Below, one piece after another: positions 53,251 to 62,489 of a stretch of 64,000 nucleotides of DNA; within the stretch, counting starts at the first letter, position 1; each line of letters starts with the position of its first letter. The stretch is taken from contig NZ_CP022297.1 of NCBI RefSeq assembly GCF_017310015.1, forward strand, positions 3,658,001 through 3,722,000, written 5' to 3'. The notes below the pieces were generated by a model. That model was not told the DNA's origin, did not search any database, and saw only the letters and a program-made list of their open reading frames with translations. Source of the stretch: Marinobacterium iners. Lineage in GTDB: Bacteria > Pseudomonadota > Gammaproteobacteria > Pseudomonadales > Balneatricaceae. The position numbers were made by a program, and so were the translations under genes.

Positions 53251-54396
53251 TCACCGAGAACCGGACACAGGTACTTGACCTATGCCACTTACATTCTCTC
53301 CAAGGGCTAACACCGCCAGCCCGGCGGCTTTAATGTTGGTCGCTGCGTTTATGTCTCGGTCATGGGACATGCCGCATTCAGGGCAGTCCCATTGCCTGAT
53401 CGACAACGGCAGTGACGACAAGGTGTGTCCACAACCTGAACACCGTTTCGAGCTTGGAAACCACTGGTCAATGGCGACCAGCGAGCGCCCGGCCCAATCG
53501 GCTTTGTACGCCAACTGGCGCACGAACTCACCCCATCCGGCATCGGCAATCGCTTTACTCAGCGTGGGGTTGCGGATCATGTTTTTCACTTTCAGAGATT
53601 CGACACAGATCACTTGGTTCTCGTTAATCAATCTGCGGGACAATTTGTGCAAATTATCCTGCCGGCAATCGGAGATTTTGGCGTGAAGTTTCGCCACCTT
53701 CTGGCGGGCCTTGGCGCGGTTGGCCGAGCCGAGCTTTTTCTTGCTCAGTCGGCGCTGCGCCTTAGCCAGTCTGGTAGCGTATTTCGCGGTATGGCGGGGA
53801 TTGCCGACACGTTCACCCTTGTCAGTGATAAACAGGTCTTTCAGGCCCAGATCAATGCCGGTCATGTTAGGTGTGACCGGCAACTTACTGGGTTCAAACT
53901 CGCACAAGCAGCTCACAAAGTAGCGGCCAGCCGCGTCTTTGGAAACCGTTACGGTACTAGGTGCGCCGGGCAGTTCGCGGCTCCACCGAATATCCAACGG
54001 GGTTTTGCTTTTGGCCAGATACAGCTTGCCGTCCCGGTATTTAAAGGCCGAACGGGTGAACTCCGCCGACTGACGGTGCCGCTTGCTTTTGAATGTTGGG
54101 TACTGGGCGCGGCCTTCAAAGAAATTTTTAAAGGCGGTTTGCTGATGACGTAAACACTGCTGCAACGGAACCGAGCTGACTTCGCCCAAAAACGCCAACT
54201 CGGGGTCTTTCTTCATCCGCGACAACTGCGCGTTGGCTTCAACATAGCCGACTTTGAGTTGCTGCTGATAGAACGCATCGGTGCGCCAACGAAGGACCGA
54301 GTTGTAAACGAAACGCACACAGCCAAACGTCCGGGACAGAATTTGCTCCTGCTCAGGCGTTGGGTAAAAGCGGTATTTGTAGGTGCGCTTAGTCAT
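53251..54396 (-). CDS. tnpB: TnpB RNA-guided endonuclease (canonical RuvC)
   Basis: 381 residues, apparently intact. The N-terminal part (MTKRTYKYRFYPTPEQEQIL, WED/REC) is followed by RuvC-I (GIDLGLKDLFI), an arginine/lysine-rich segment (LAKAQRRLSKKKLGSANRAK), RuvC-II with the canonical Glu (VICVESLKVKNM), a zinc ribbon (CSGCG...CPECG) and RuvC-III (HDRDINAATNI). The guide RNA scaffold is expected at the 3' end of the gene up to 53195, with a guide drawn from trpR sequence next to it. In contrast to the tnpB in iscB it retains all three canonical catalytic acids. Confidence 0.94.
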   Translation of the reverse strand: MTKRTYKYRFYPTPEQEQILSRTFGCVRFVYNSVLRWRTDAFYQQQLKVGYVEANAQLSRMKKDPELAFLGEVSSVPLQQCLRHQQTAFKNFFEGRAQYPTFKSKRHRQSAEFTRSAFKYRDGKLYLAKSKTPLDIRWSRELPGAPSTVTVSKDAAGRYFVSCLCEFEPSKLPVTPNMTGIDLGLKDLFITDKGERVGNPRHTAKYATRLAKAQRRLSKKKLGSANRAKARQKVAKLHAKISDCRQDNLHKLSRRLINENQVICVESLKVKNMIRNPTLSKAIADAGWGEFVRQLAYKADWAGRSLVAIDQWFPSSKRCSGCGHTLSSLPLSIRQWDCPECGMSHDRDINAATNIKAAGLAVLALGENVSGIGQVPVSGSR

Positions 54397-54461
54397 ATCT
54401 CACATAATAGAAAACTTAATGTAAGATAGCAATCAACTTAGAGGAGAGTCGCGGGAACAGG

Positions 54462-54521
54462 GGCGTCCTACAGACGCCGCGCTATCCCTCCCCGGCCTAG
54501 AAGTCCGGGGTATCTCGCGCA
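54462..54521 (-). repeat. Structured left end of the trpR-trpE tnpB element
   Basis: Two hairpins separated by GGATAGCGC, with GCGCGAGATAC at the outer side, next to the trpE start. It corresponds feature by feature to 30255-30316 and 32114-32177. It also now forms the immediate upstream region of trpE. Confidence 0.8.
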
Positions 54522-54527
54522 AGACAG

Positions 54528-55919
54528 ATGAGCCAGAAACCGGCCCGCATCACACTGCCGCGCAAGCCACATTACGTCACACTAGCGGCAGACATCGACT
54601 TCTTTGGCCTGTTCAAGAAGATTGAGAAACGCTTCGAAAACTGCTTCATGCTGGAGTCACTGGGTGAGGAGAGCTTCATCTCGCGCCACTCCATCATCGG
54701 CTTTGATCCGGAGCAGATCCTCTGGGCCACCGAAGGCGAGTTGCATGTGCAGGGCCGCGACGGTGAAGTACAAAGCTACGCCAGTGACAACCCCTACTAT
54801 CTGCTGCGCGAGATCGTGCCGCAGAACATCATCTCGCGGAAGTATGCCGGCGGCCTGACCGGCTACATCGGCTACGACTGCATGAACTACTTTGAGCCAA
54901 GCCTGAACCTGCAGCACAGCGACATGTTCGATGTGTTCCGTTTCGGCGTGTTCAAGGATGGTCTGATTCTCGACAAGATGACCGGCGAAGTGATCTATTT
55001 CCACTATGATGACAGCCGCATGGCGATGATCGAGCAGATTCTGGCCGAACCTGCCGTGGAAAACGGCCCGCTTACGGTGACACCCATGGGCGAAACCATG
55101 ACCCAGGCCGAGCATGCCGCTGCGGTGATGAAGGTGAAGCAGGACATCATCGACGGCAAGATTTTCCAGTGCGAGGTAGGATTCAAGAAGCGCTTCCGTC
55201 TGGAAGGCGACAGCATCAACCTGTACGAACAGTTGCGCGAGGTGAACCCCTCGCCGCAGATGTACTACGTCAAGTTCGGCGAGCAGAAGCTGATCGGCGC
55301 CAGCCCCGAACTGCTGTTCCGCCTGCGTCAGGGGGAGATGGAGACCTTCCCGCTGGCCGGTACCACCAAACGTGGCGCCAACGCGGTGGAAGACACCCAA
55401 TACGCCCGTGCCCTGCTGAACGATCCGAAAGAGATCGCCGAGCACAACATGATCGTCGACCTGCACCGCAACGATATCGGCCGCGTGGCCCGTTTCGGCA
55501 CGGTGAAGGTACGCAGCCTGATGGATATCAAGCGGTTCAGCCACGTGCAGCACATTTCCAGCGAGATCGTCGGCATTATTTCAGAAGATCACGACATGTT
55601 CTCCGCACTGGCCAGCAACTTCCCTGCCGGAACTCTGACCGGTGCGCCCAAGATCGAGGCGATGAAGATCATCGATGATCTGGAATCAGACGGTCGAGGC
55701 CCCTACGGCGGTGCCGTGGGCCACTTCTCGTTCAACGGTGACTGCACCTTCGCCATCCCGATCCGCACCGTGTTCGCCAACGGCGAAAACGCCTATGTGC
55801 AGACCTGCGGCGGCAACGTCTATGACTCCAACCCGGAGGACGAATACGAAGAGATTCGGCGCAAGTTTGCCGGCACCAAGAAGGTTCTGGATCAGTTTAT
55901 TGCGGAGGATGAGGCATGA
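54528..55919 (+). CDS. trpE: Anthranilate synthase component I
   Basis: 463 residues, chorismate-utilising enzyme that makes anthranilate with ammonia from TrpG. The N-terminal region has the LES motif (CFMLESLGEES) linked to tryptophan feedback. The core shows KIFQCEVGFKKRF, LIGASPELLFRLRQG, PLAGTTKRGA, IVDLHRNDIGRVARFGTV, FPAGTLTGAPKIEAMKIID and YVQTCGGNVYDSNPEDEYEE. It overlaps trpG by 4 bp (ATGA). The upstream 130 bp is tnpB-element DNA, so its native leader or coupling to trpR has been replaced; the AAGACAG before the ATG is a weak ribosome site. Confidence 0.93.
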   Translation: MSQKPARITLPRKPHYVTLAADIDFFGLFKKIEKRFENCFMLESLGEESFISRHSIIGFDPEQILWATEGELHVQGRDGEVQSYASDNPYYLLREIVPQNIISRKYAGGLTGYIGYDCMNYFEPSLNLQHSDMFDVFRFGVFKDGLILDKMTGEVIYFHYDDSRMAMIEQILAEPAVENGPLTVTPMGETMTQAEHAAAVMKVKQDIIDGKIFQCEVGFKKRFRLEGDSINLYEQLREVNPSPQMYYVKFGEQKLIGASPELLFRLRQGEMETFPLAGTTKRGANAVEDTQYARALLNDPKEIAEHNMIVDLHRNDIGRVARFGTVKVRSLMDIKRFSHVQHISSEIVGIISEDHDMFSALASNFPAGTLTGAPKIEAMKIIDDLESDGRGPYGGAVGHFSFNGDCTFAIPIRTVFANGENAYVQTCGGNVYDSNPEDEYEEIRRKFAGTKKVLDQFIAEDEA

Positions 55920-56578
55920 AGGTCTATATCATCGACAACTACGACTCCTTCACCTACAACCTCTACCAGTATATCGGCGAGATTCTGAGCACCGAACAGC
56001 ATCAGGGGCGTCTCGACAGTTTCGAGATTGTGGTCAAGCGCAACGATGAAGTAACCCTGGCCGATCTGCTTGCCGCCGCGCCGGATCGCATCATCATCTC
56101 CCCAGGGCCGGGCTCGCCGGAAGACCCGGCCTACTTTGGCGTCTGTGCCGAGGTGATCCGCGAGCTGGGGCCGCAGATTCCGCTGCTGGGCGTGTGCCTC
56201 GGCATGCAGGGCATCGTACACGTATTCGGCGGCAAGGTAGTGAAGGCACCGCTGCCAATGCACGGCAAGATCAGCCCGATCCGTCACACCGCGGAAGGCG
56301 TGTTCGCCAATACCCCGGATCAGCTGGAGATCATGCGCTATCACTCGCTGATGGCCGAGGCGGAAAGCCTGCCGGAGTGTCTGGATGTGACCGCCGTGGT
56401 GGGCGACCTGCCTGTGGACAGTTTCACCGACCATGCCCGCATCCATCAGGGCGGTGATTTCGAGATCATGGGGGTTCGCCACCGTGAACACCCGATCCAC
56501 GGCATACAGTTCCACCCGGAATCCTTCGCCACCGAAGGCGGCAAGGAACTGATCGCCAACTTCCTGTTTCAGGCCTGA
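55916..56578 (+). CDS. trpG: Anthranilate synthase component II (glutamine amidotransferase)
   Basis: 220-residue class I glutamine amidotransferase. The catalytic Cys is in LLGVCLGMQGI, the His/Glu pair in GIQFHPESFATEGG, and the N-terminal DNYDSFTYNLYQYIGEIL is typical. It supplies ammonia to TrpE. The 4-bp overlap with trpE supports a two-subunit complex. A role in p-aminobenzoate synthesis cannot be excluded, but the trpR-trpE context favours tryptophan. Confidence 0.93.
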   Translation: MKVYIIDNYDSFTYNLYQYIGEILSTEQHQGRLDSFEIVVKRNDEVTLADLLAAAPDRIIISPGPGSPEDPAYFGVCAEVIRELGPQIPLLGVCLGMQGIVHVFGGKVVKAPLPMHGKISPIRHTAEGVFANTPDQLEIMRYHSLMAEAESLPECLDVTAVVGDLPVDSFTDHARIHQGGDFEIMGVRHREHPIHGIQFHPESFATEGGKELIANFLFQA

Positions 56579-56582
56579 TACA

Positions 56583-56604
56583 CAGGGCGGCTCAGGCCGC
56601 CCTG
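56583..56604. terminator. Hairpin between convergent trpG and the amidohydrolase
   Basis: CAGGGCGG-CTCAGG-CCGCCCTG, an 8-bp GC stem between the two convergent stops. T runs are weak on both strands, so it is only a possible terminator. Confidence 0.5.
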
Positions 56605-56615
56605 CATCTGCACAC

Positions 56616-57545
56616 TTAAACGACTTTCGGTGTCTCGCAGATAATCCTGTACTCTTCCGGTGCGCGATGAAGGCTGAAGTTGAAGATATTCTCACGAATC
56701 TCTTTCACGCGATCCAAATCACAGCGCGCGATGATCAGCTCATCCTCAAGCGTTGAAGCCTGCGCCACGATCTCGCCAGTGGGGGCAATAATGCAACTCT
56801 GCCCCAGCAGGTCACACCCCTCTTCCTTACCCGCTTTTGCAGCTGCCAGCACCCAGCAGCCGTTCTGATAGGCTGATGCCTGCATGCACAGGTGGTTGTG
56901 GAACCCCTGCAGGTGATCATGTTCAGGGACCGGTGGATAATGCATGGGGGTGTTGTAACCCAGCATGATCATCTCGGCCCCCTGAAGGGCCAGCACCCGG
57001 TAGGTTTCAGGCCAGCGTCGGTCATTACACAAGGCCATGCCCATGCGCCCGCCCAGCGTATCCCAGCAGCCAAAGCCCAAATCACCACGCTCAAAGTAGC
57101 GCTTTTCCAGATGCTGGAACGGACGCCAGGGCTCATGCTCAGGGTGACCAGGCAAGTGTATCTTACGGTATTTCCCTACAATGTTTCCGGTGTCGTCCAC
57201 CAAAATGGAAGTGTTGAAATGGCGGATCTCACCCTGTTCGGTTTTGCACAATTCGGCATAGCCAAGGTAGAAACCGATCTTCAGGCGCGCCGCCTCTTCA
57301 AACAGAAGGCGGGTATCCGGCCCCGGCATTTCTGTTTCAAAAAACTGATCGACCTCCGACTGGTCCGGCATATACCAGCGCGGGAAAAACGTGGTCAATG
57401 CCAGTTCCGGATACACAATCAGGGTACAGCCAGCGCGGCTGGCATCCCGCATCATCACGAGCAAACGCTCAACCACTTCTGCGCGGCTCTCACTGCGCGC
57501 AATCGGCCCCAGCTGGGCCACTGCAGCTGTTACAACTCTGGACAT
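56616..57545 (-). CDS. Nitrilase-superfamily N-carbamoyl amino acid hydrolase
   Basis: 309 residues from the ATG at 57545 (MSRVVTAAVAQLGP); the open frame extends to 57677 but overlaps the upstream gene. The Glu-Lys-Cys triad is visible: YPELALTTFFPRW, KYRKIHLPGH and ALCNDRRWPETYRVLALQG. The last motif closely matches D-carbamoylases, which split N-carbamoyl-D-amino acids to the amino acid, CO2 and ammonia. Last gene of the minus-strand TRAP/diaminopropionate operon. Exact substrate unknown. Confidence 0.88.
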   Translation of the reverse strand: MSRVVTAAVAQLGPIARSESRAEVVERLLVMMRDASRAGCTLIVYPELALTTFFPRWYMPDQSEVDQFFETEMPGPDTRLLFEEAARLKIGFYLGYAELCKTEQGEIRHFNTSILVDDTGNIVGKYRKIHLPGHPEHEPWRPFQHLEKRYFERGDLGFGCWDTLGGRMGMALCNDRRWPETYRVLALQGAEMIMLGYNTPMHYPPVPEHDHLQGFHNHLCMQASAYQNGCWVLAAAKAGKEEGCDLLGQSCIIAPTGEIVAQASTLEDELIIARCDLDRVKEIRENIFNFSLHRAPEEYRIICETPKVV

Positions 57546-57558
57546 TTCATATCTCCCG

Positions 57559-58800
57559 TTACGCTTGCTCGGCCAGCTCCAGCAATGTCTGTAACAAGAC
57601 ATTGGCACCAGCCTCAAGGTCGTCTGAATCGGTATGTTCGCGCACGTTATGGCTGATGCCGTCGGCGCTGGGGACAAAAATCATGGCGGTAGGGCAAATG
57701 GGTGCAAACATCTGGGCGTCATGACCCGCGCCAGATGGCAGCCGCATTACGCTATTGCCCTGCTCCCGTGCAATGCGATCAATACGTGCCACCAGTTCTG
57801 CATCGAACACCACTGGCTCAAATCGCGCCAATGAGCGCTGGCTGATCTTCACGCCCTCACGATCGGACAGAGCATTCACAAACGCGAACAGCTCTGCCTC
57901 GGCCTGCTGCAGCAGAGCCTCATCGGTATTGCGCAGGTCAACCGTAAGCGTGACCAGGTTTGGGATCACGTTCACCAGGTTGGGGCGGTACTCGCAGTGC
58001 CCCACGGTTGCCAGCTGCCGCCCTCCCATGCGGTCTGCCAACTGACGCACGAAGACGGTGATTTCCGCCGCCACCAGCGCTGCATCCTGGCGCAGATTCA
58101 TCGGTGTGGTGCCCGCATGGTTGGAAGTGCCCCGAATAACAAATTCGGTCCAGGAGATGCCTTGTACCCCTTCGACCGCACCGATACGAACGCCATCCTG
58201 CTCAAGTATCGGGCCCTGTTCGATATGCAGCTCGACAAAAGCACTCGCCTGCTCCGATGCTCGGTTGACCGGGGCATCCCCCCGATAGCCGATACGCGCC
58301 AGTTCATCGCCGACGCAAGTGCCATCAATACCTTCGGTGGCCAGTGCCGTTTCCAGATCCAGCACCCCGGTAAACACGCAGCTTCCCATCATGTCGGGCG
58401 CAAAGCGCGCACCCTCCTCGTTGGTAAAAAATGCCACTGCCAGCGGCTTCCGCGTTTGAATACCGGCATCATTGAGAGTTTCGATCACTTCCAGCCCTGC
58501 CAACACACCCAGATTGCCATCGTAGAGTCCGCCGGTGCTGACTGTATCGATATGGGAGCCAGTCATGACGGCAGGGCCATCTTCAAGGCCTGCACGTCGG
58601 CCCACCACGTTGCCAAACTGGTCAATACTGATCTCCAGCCCCAGCTCACGCATCCAGCCCACCACACAGTCACGTCCCTGTCGGTCCGTATCCGTGAGGG
58701 CTAGGCGCGAAACGCCCCCGCCCGGAAGCGCACCATACTCGCCCAGCACCTTCAATCGCTGCTGCAAACGAGTACCGTTGATGCTCAGGGTGTAGCTCAT
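57559..58800 (-). CDS. M20-family amidohydrolase (N-carbamoyl-L-amino acid hydrolase / allantoate amidohydrolase type)
   Basis: 413 residues, zinc-dependent. Metal-binding motifs: TGSHIDTVSTGGLYDGNLGVLAG (His and Asp), FFTNEEGARF (Glu), ELHIEQGPILE (His), SNHAGTTPM and the C-terminal RLPSGAGHDAQMFAPICPT (His). These match the allantoate amidohydrolase/L-carbamoylase group. It overlaps the diaminopropionate ammonia-lyase stop by 4 bp, so the two are translationally coupled and probably act in sequence. Confidence 0.88.
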   Translation of the reverse strand: MSYTLSINGTRLQQRLKVLGEYGALPGGGVSRLALTDTDRQGRDCVVGWMRELGLEISIDQFGNVVGRRAGLEDGPAVMTGSHIDTVSTGGLYDGNLGVLAGLEVIETLNDAGIQTRKPLAVAFFTNEEGARFAPDMMGSCVFTGVLDLETALATEGIDGTCVGDELARIGYRGDAPVNRASEQASAFVELHIEQGPILEQDGVRIGAVEGVQGISWTEFVIRGTSNHAGTTPMNLRQDAALVAAEITVFVRQLADRMGGRQLATVGHCEYRPNLVNVIPNLVTLTVDLRNTDEALLQQAEAELFAFVNALSDREGVKISQRSLARFEPVVFDAELVARIDRIAREQGNSVMRLPSGAGHDAQMFAPICPTAMIFVPSADGISHNVREHTDSDDLEAGANVLLQTLLELAEQA

Positions 58801-60038
58801 ACTGTCTCTCCCAGAACCGCTTCGGCGCTGCGGCCGACCAGCTGTGTGTAGAGTTCAGGATCAGTCGCGCCTTCACTGCCGATCAACAGCACCTGGCTGT
58901 CGGCGTTCAGGCCCAATGCATTGCGCAATTCATCACGCTGTCCGGCCAGTATCAGGCCGGCCATACCGGCGACAGCCGACTCACCGGCCACCAGCGGGTG
59001 ATGATGACACGCCCTGCCATCGGCCATCAGTCGCATGCAATCAACCGCCGCGTCATCGGTAACCGTCATAAAGTCGCTGGCCCCTTCACTCAGCACATCC
59101 CACGCCAGTAGCGAAACTTCTCCACAGGCAAGGCCTGCCATTAGCGTATCCAGCTCACCGTGAACCACGACCGGCTCACCACGGTTGGCACTTTCATACA
59201 GACAGGCTGCCTGATCAGGCTCCACTACAACGCAGCGCGGGCGTTGATGACCATAACGAATCCAGGCTTGTGCAGTGACAGCGGCGGCCAAACCACCTAC
59301 GCCGCCTTGCAAAAAAATATGCGTGGGTATAATCCCCTTAGGCAGCTGGTTAAACGCTTCTTCGGCCATCAGCGTATAGCCCTGCATCACATCACGCGGC
59401 ACCGCCATGTACCCCGGATAGGAAGTATCCGACACCACAAAGCGGCCCAGTTCAGCAGCATCCTTAGCCGCCTGACGTACCGCATCGTCGTAGTTGCCTG
59501 GCACGCGTACTACATCGGCCCCATAGGCTGCAATCGCCTTGCGACGTCCCTCACTGACGGTGGCATGGATGTAGATCACACACCCGCAGCCAAACAGCTG
59601 ACAGCCCCAGGCCACGGAGCGACCATGGTTGCCATCCGTGGCGCAGGTAATCACGATCTCCCGCAAGTGCCCCCGGTACACACCGTCTAGCAGTGCTTGG
59701 GTACTGGGCTCGTTGTTGCAGATACCGCGGCTGACTAACTCACGTTTCAGCAAGCGCACCACAGCATAAGCACCGCCCAGCGCCTTGAAACTGCCCAACC
59801 CAAAACGCTCTGACTCATCCTTGTACCAGACGCCCCCCACCCCCAAAGTACGTGACACGGCGTCCAGCTCATACAGGGGCGATGGCTTGTAACCCGGCCA
59901 TTGGCTGATTTCATCCCGTGCACAGGCAAATCCATCAGGGTTGAGCACTGCCAACTGACGAGCACCGATTTCGGCAGCTTCGACTGCCTGTCCGTTGTGG
60001 GTGAGTTGTACCGGATAATCTGTATTAAGCAGACTCAT
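58797..60038 (-). CDS. dpaL: Diaminopropionate ammonia-lyase
   Basis: PLP enzyme that converts 2,3-diaminopropionate to pyruvate and two ammonia. 413 residues from the ATG at 60038 (MSLLNTDYPVQLT); the frame is open to 60134 but that would overlap the upstream gene. The PLP lysine lies in DESERFGLGSFKALGGAYA, the glycine-rich phosphate loop in FLQGGVGGLAAAV, and TCATDGNHGRSVAWG and PRCVVVEPDQAACL are family motifs (E. coli YgeX). Downstream of the TRAP permease genes and coupled to the M20 gene. Confidence 0.92.
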   Translation of the reverse strand: MSLLNTDYPVQLTHNGQAVEAAEIGARQLAVLNPDGFACARDEISQWPGYKPSPLYELDAVSRTLGVGGVWYKDESERFGLGSFKALGGAYAVVRLLKRELVSRGICNNEPSTQALLDGVYRGHLREIVITCATDGNHGRSVAWGCQLFGCGCVIYIHATVSEGRRKAIAAYGADVVRVPGNYDDAVRQAAKDAAELGRFVVSDTSYPGYMAVPRDVMQGYTLMAEEAFNQLPKGIIPTHIFLQGGVGGLAAAVTAQAWIRYGHQRPRCVVVEPDQAACLYESANRGEPVVVHGELDTLMAGLACGEVSLLAWDVLSEGASDFMTVTDDAAVDCMRLMADGRACHHHPLVAGESAVAGMAGLILAGQRDELRNALGLNADSQVLLIGSEGATDPELYTQLVGRSAEAVLGETV

Positions 60039-60114
60039 GAACACTGATTCCTGCGTATTGACGTTACGGGGCAGGCCGCTCCCAGAGCGGCCCGGTTGAC
60101 GGTCTATAGCCGCC

Positions 60115-61149
60115 TTACTGCTGTTCGATCGCACTTAGAAAATCATTCATGAGCGCTTCGCCTTCAGGGCCATACTTCTCGGCAATGACCTTCTTCACCA
60201 TCGGCTGAGAGGCCTCACGGAAGGCCTCCTTCTCTTCCGGTGTCGGGCTGTACACTTCCATGTTCTTCTTCAGTGACGGCAGCCCGCGCTCGGAGGCTTC
60301 GATCGCACGTGCCATGCCGCGCCCGGCCACAATGGCGGAGCGAGCAGCATAATCCACCACGGACTGTTCAGTCGGTGTCAGATCCTTGTAAAAGTCCTGA
60401 TTAATCACCCAGACATAAGGGGTAAACAGGTGTCCGGTGAGCGTCAGGTACTTCTGAACTTCGTCGAACTTGGCAAAGGAGACAATCGGCACCGGGTTCA
60501 TCTGCCCATCAGCCACACCGGTCTGCAGTGCGGTGTAGACTTCTGACCAGGCGATGGCCGCAGGCTGCCCACCCAGAGACTCGATCACGGCCTTGTGGGT
60601 ATCCAGCCCCATGGTACGAATCTTCAGCCCCTTCATATCTTCCGGCGAACGTACCGGACGCTTGGAGTTGGTCAAGGCAAAGAAGCCACCCGAGTCACCA
60701 AAGCCCAGCACCTTGAATCCGGTTTTGCTCTCGATATCGGCTGACAGCTGTTTGCCGAACGGGCCATCAAACACCTTGTAGGTAGTGCTGATATTGGGAT
60801 AAGCGAAAGGCACGTCCAACACGCCGATCAGCGGGTAGGCACTGGCAAAGCCGCCCACGGAGTGAATACCGGACTGCACCACCCCACTCTTGACCTGCTG
60901 CAGCACTGCTGCATCCTTGCCAAGCTGAGCGTTCGGGAACAGCTGAACCTTCACCTCACCGTTGGTGCCTGATTCGACCAAACTCTTGAACACGCTGGCC
61001 ATGGCACCGGTTGGGTTATCAAACGGATCATTGTTGTTCAGGTGGTGCAGTTTCAGCACCTTCTCCGCATAAGCCGCTGGTGCCGCCATCAGGCCGGCTG
61101 TCAGGCCAATGGCCATGGAGGTAACGAGCAGTTTTTTCATCAGTTTCAT
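60115..61149 (-). CDS. TRAP transporter substrate-binding protein, DctP family
   Basis: 344-residue periplasmic binding protein with a signal peptide (KKLLVTSMAIGLTAGLMAAPAAYA). The conserved DctP features include MKGLKIRTMGLDTHKAVIESLGGQPAAIAWSEVYTALQTGVADGQMNP, containing the ligand Arg (KIRT) typical of carboxylate binding. It should deliver the substrate of this operon to the DctQM permease. The ligand is unknown but carries a carboxylate by family rule. Confidence 0.93.
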   Translation of the reverse strand: MKLMKKLLVTSMAIGLTAGLMAAPAAYAEKVLKLHHLNNNDPFDNPTGAMASVFKSLVESGTNGEVKVQLFPNAQLGKDAAVLQQVKSGVVQSGIHSVGGFASAYPLIGVLDVPFAYPNISTTYKVFDGPFGKQLSADIESKTGFKVLGFGDSGGFFALTNSKRPVRSPEDMKGLKIRTMGLDTHKAVIESLGGQPAAIAWSEVYTALQTGVADGQMNPVPIVSFAKFDEVQKYLTLTGHLFTPYVWVINQDFYKDLTPTEQSVVDYAARSAIVAGRGMARAIEASERGLPSLKKNMEVYSPTPEEKEAFREASQPMVKKVIAEKYGPEGEALMNDFLSAIEQQ

Positions 61150-61208
61150 GGTTCAGTCTCCAATGTTAACCGTTATGCACGTGTGTCTGGTTTCAGGTTT
61201 TTCAGTCT

Positions 61209-62489
61209 TTACATGCCCAGCAGACCCGGGATGAACAGTGTCAGGTCACTCCAGAAGGCGATCAGCAACAGCAGCCCAAGCTGTACCAACAGGAAAGGCC
61301 AAAGTGCCAGGCTGATCCGTTCGATCTTTTCACCGGTCACCGATGAAAGGACGAACAGGCAGGCCCCTACCGGCGGTGTCATGAGCGAGATATTCAGGGC
61401 CAGCACGATCATGATGCCGGCATGCACCGGGTCCATGCCGATGGTCGTGGTCAGCGGCACCAGCACCGGGGCCAGGATGATCAGGACGGCATTGATGTCC
61501 ATGAACATTCCGATGCCGATCAGCAAAGCCAGAATCATCAGGGTGACCAGCGTCGGATCGCGTGAAATCGAAAGGAAACCATCCGCCACCATCTGTGGAA
61601 TCTGGTTGAATGTCATCCACCAGCCCAAAATGGAGGCGGAGGCAATAATCAGGAACACAATGCCGGTGATCTTGGCGGTCCGGATCAGCATTTCGAGCAG
61701 GTCTACCCAGGTAATGGAGCGGTAAAGACCGGCGCCCACTACCAATGCGTAGAACACAGCGACGGCTGCGGCTTCAGTCGGGGTTACGACACCGCCGATA
61801 ATGCCGCCCAGAATAATCAGGGGCATGATGATGGCGAGAATACTGGAACGGAAGCTATACAAAATGTGCTTCAGGCTCGGGCGCTGTTCACCCTTGGGCA
61901 GTTTCCAGCGGCGCCCAAACGCGGCGATCAGGGCCATACAGGTCAGCGCTATTAACAGCCCCGGCAGGATACCGGCGGCAAACAACCCTGAGATGGAGAC
62001 CCCCATCAGTGAACCGTAAATCACCATCAGGTTGGAGGGTGGGATGGTCGGCCCGATAATCGAACCGGCCGCCGTCACCGCACAGGCGAACGGGCGGCTG
62101 TAGCCTTTCTTCACCATGGCAGGGACCAAGGTATTACCGAACGCCGCTGCATCTGAAACCGCTGCACCGGTCATACCGGCAAACAGGACCGAAGCCAGCA
62201 TATTGGACTGCGCCAGCCCACCCCTGAGGTATCCCACCAGCGCATCGGCAAAACCGATCAGGCGATGTGTGATGCCGGAGCGGTTCATGATCTCGCCGGC
62301 CAGAATAAAAAATGGCATCGCCATGAAGGTAAAGAGGTCGAGTCCTTCGAAAAAACGCTTGGGACCCATCTCGAGGAAGTTGCTGCCCCCCAGCTGAAAC
62401 AGTCCCAGCGCACCAGCTATGCCCAGAACGTATCCGACCGGCATACCCAGCAGCATCAGAACAAAAAAGCAGATTGCCACGGTGATCAT
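61209..62489 (-). CDS. TRAP transporter large permease, DctM family
   Basis: 426 residues with about 12 helices. Family signatures include FMAMPFFILAGEIMNRSG, GMTGAAVSDAAAFGNTLVPAMVKKGY, TAAGSIIGPTIPPSNLMVIYG and MTPPVGACLFVLSSVTG. It is the Na+-driven permease subunit. Its start shares one base with the stop of the small-subunit gene. Confidence 0.96.
   Translation of the reverse strand: MITVAICFFVLMLLGMPVGYVLGIAGALGLFQLGGSNFLEMGPKRFFEGLDLFTFMAMPFFILAGEIMNRSGITHRLIGFADALVGYLRGGLAQSNMLASVLFAGMTGAAVSDAAAFGNTLVPAMVKKGYSRPFACAVTAAGSIIGPTIPPSNLMVIYGSLMGVSISGLFAAGILPGLLIALTCMALIAAFGRRWKLPKGEQRPSLKHILYSFRSSILAIIMPLIILGGIIGGVVTPTEAAAVAVFYALVVGAGLYRSITWVDLLEMLIRTAKITGIVFLIIASASILGWWMTFNQIPQMVADGFLSISRDPTLVTLMILALLIGIGMFMDINAVLIILAPVLVPLTTTIGMDPVHAGIMIVLALNISLMTPPVGACLFVLSSVTGEKIERISLALWPFLLVQLGLLLLIAFWSDLTLFIPGLLGM

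Larger units (their letters stand above)
53195..54521 (-). mobile_element. TnpB-only IS200/IS605-type element between trpR and trpE
   Basis: No tnpA. The left end (54521 downward) has hairpins CCCCGG-N9-CCGGGG (54490-54510) and GGCGTC-CTACA-GACGCC (54462-54478) with GGATAGCGC between, shared with the IscB element and the other tnpB element. The right end has a long imperfect hairpin (CCCCTTCCTC...GAGAGGGG) then GCAGTCAA with TCAA at the border. The left border is placed by rejoining trpR to trpE and is uncertain by a few bases. Confidence 0.82.

Noticed and set aside
54528..56578. pabAB rather than trpEG
   Set aside because: The adjacent TrpR and the LES tryptophan-binding motif in the large subunit favour anthranilate synthase; the small subunit alone could not decide.
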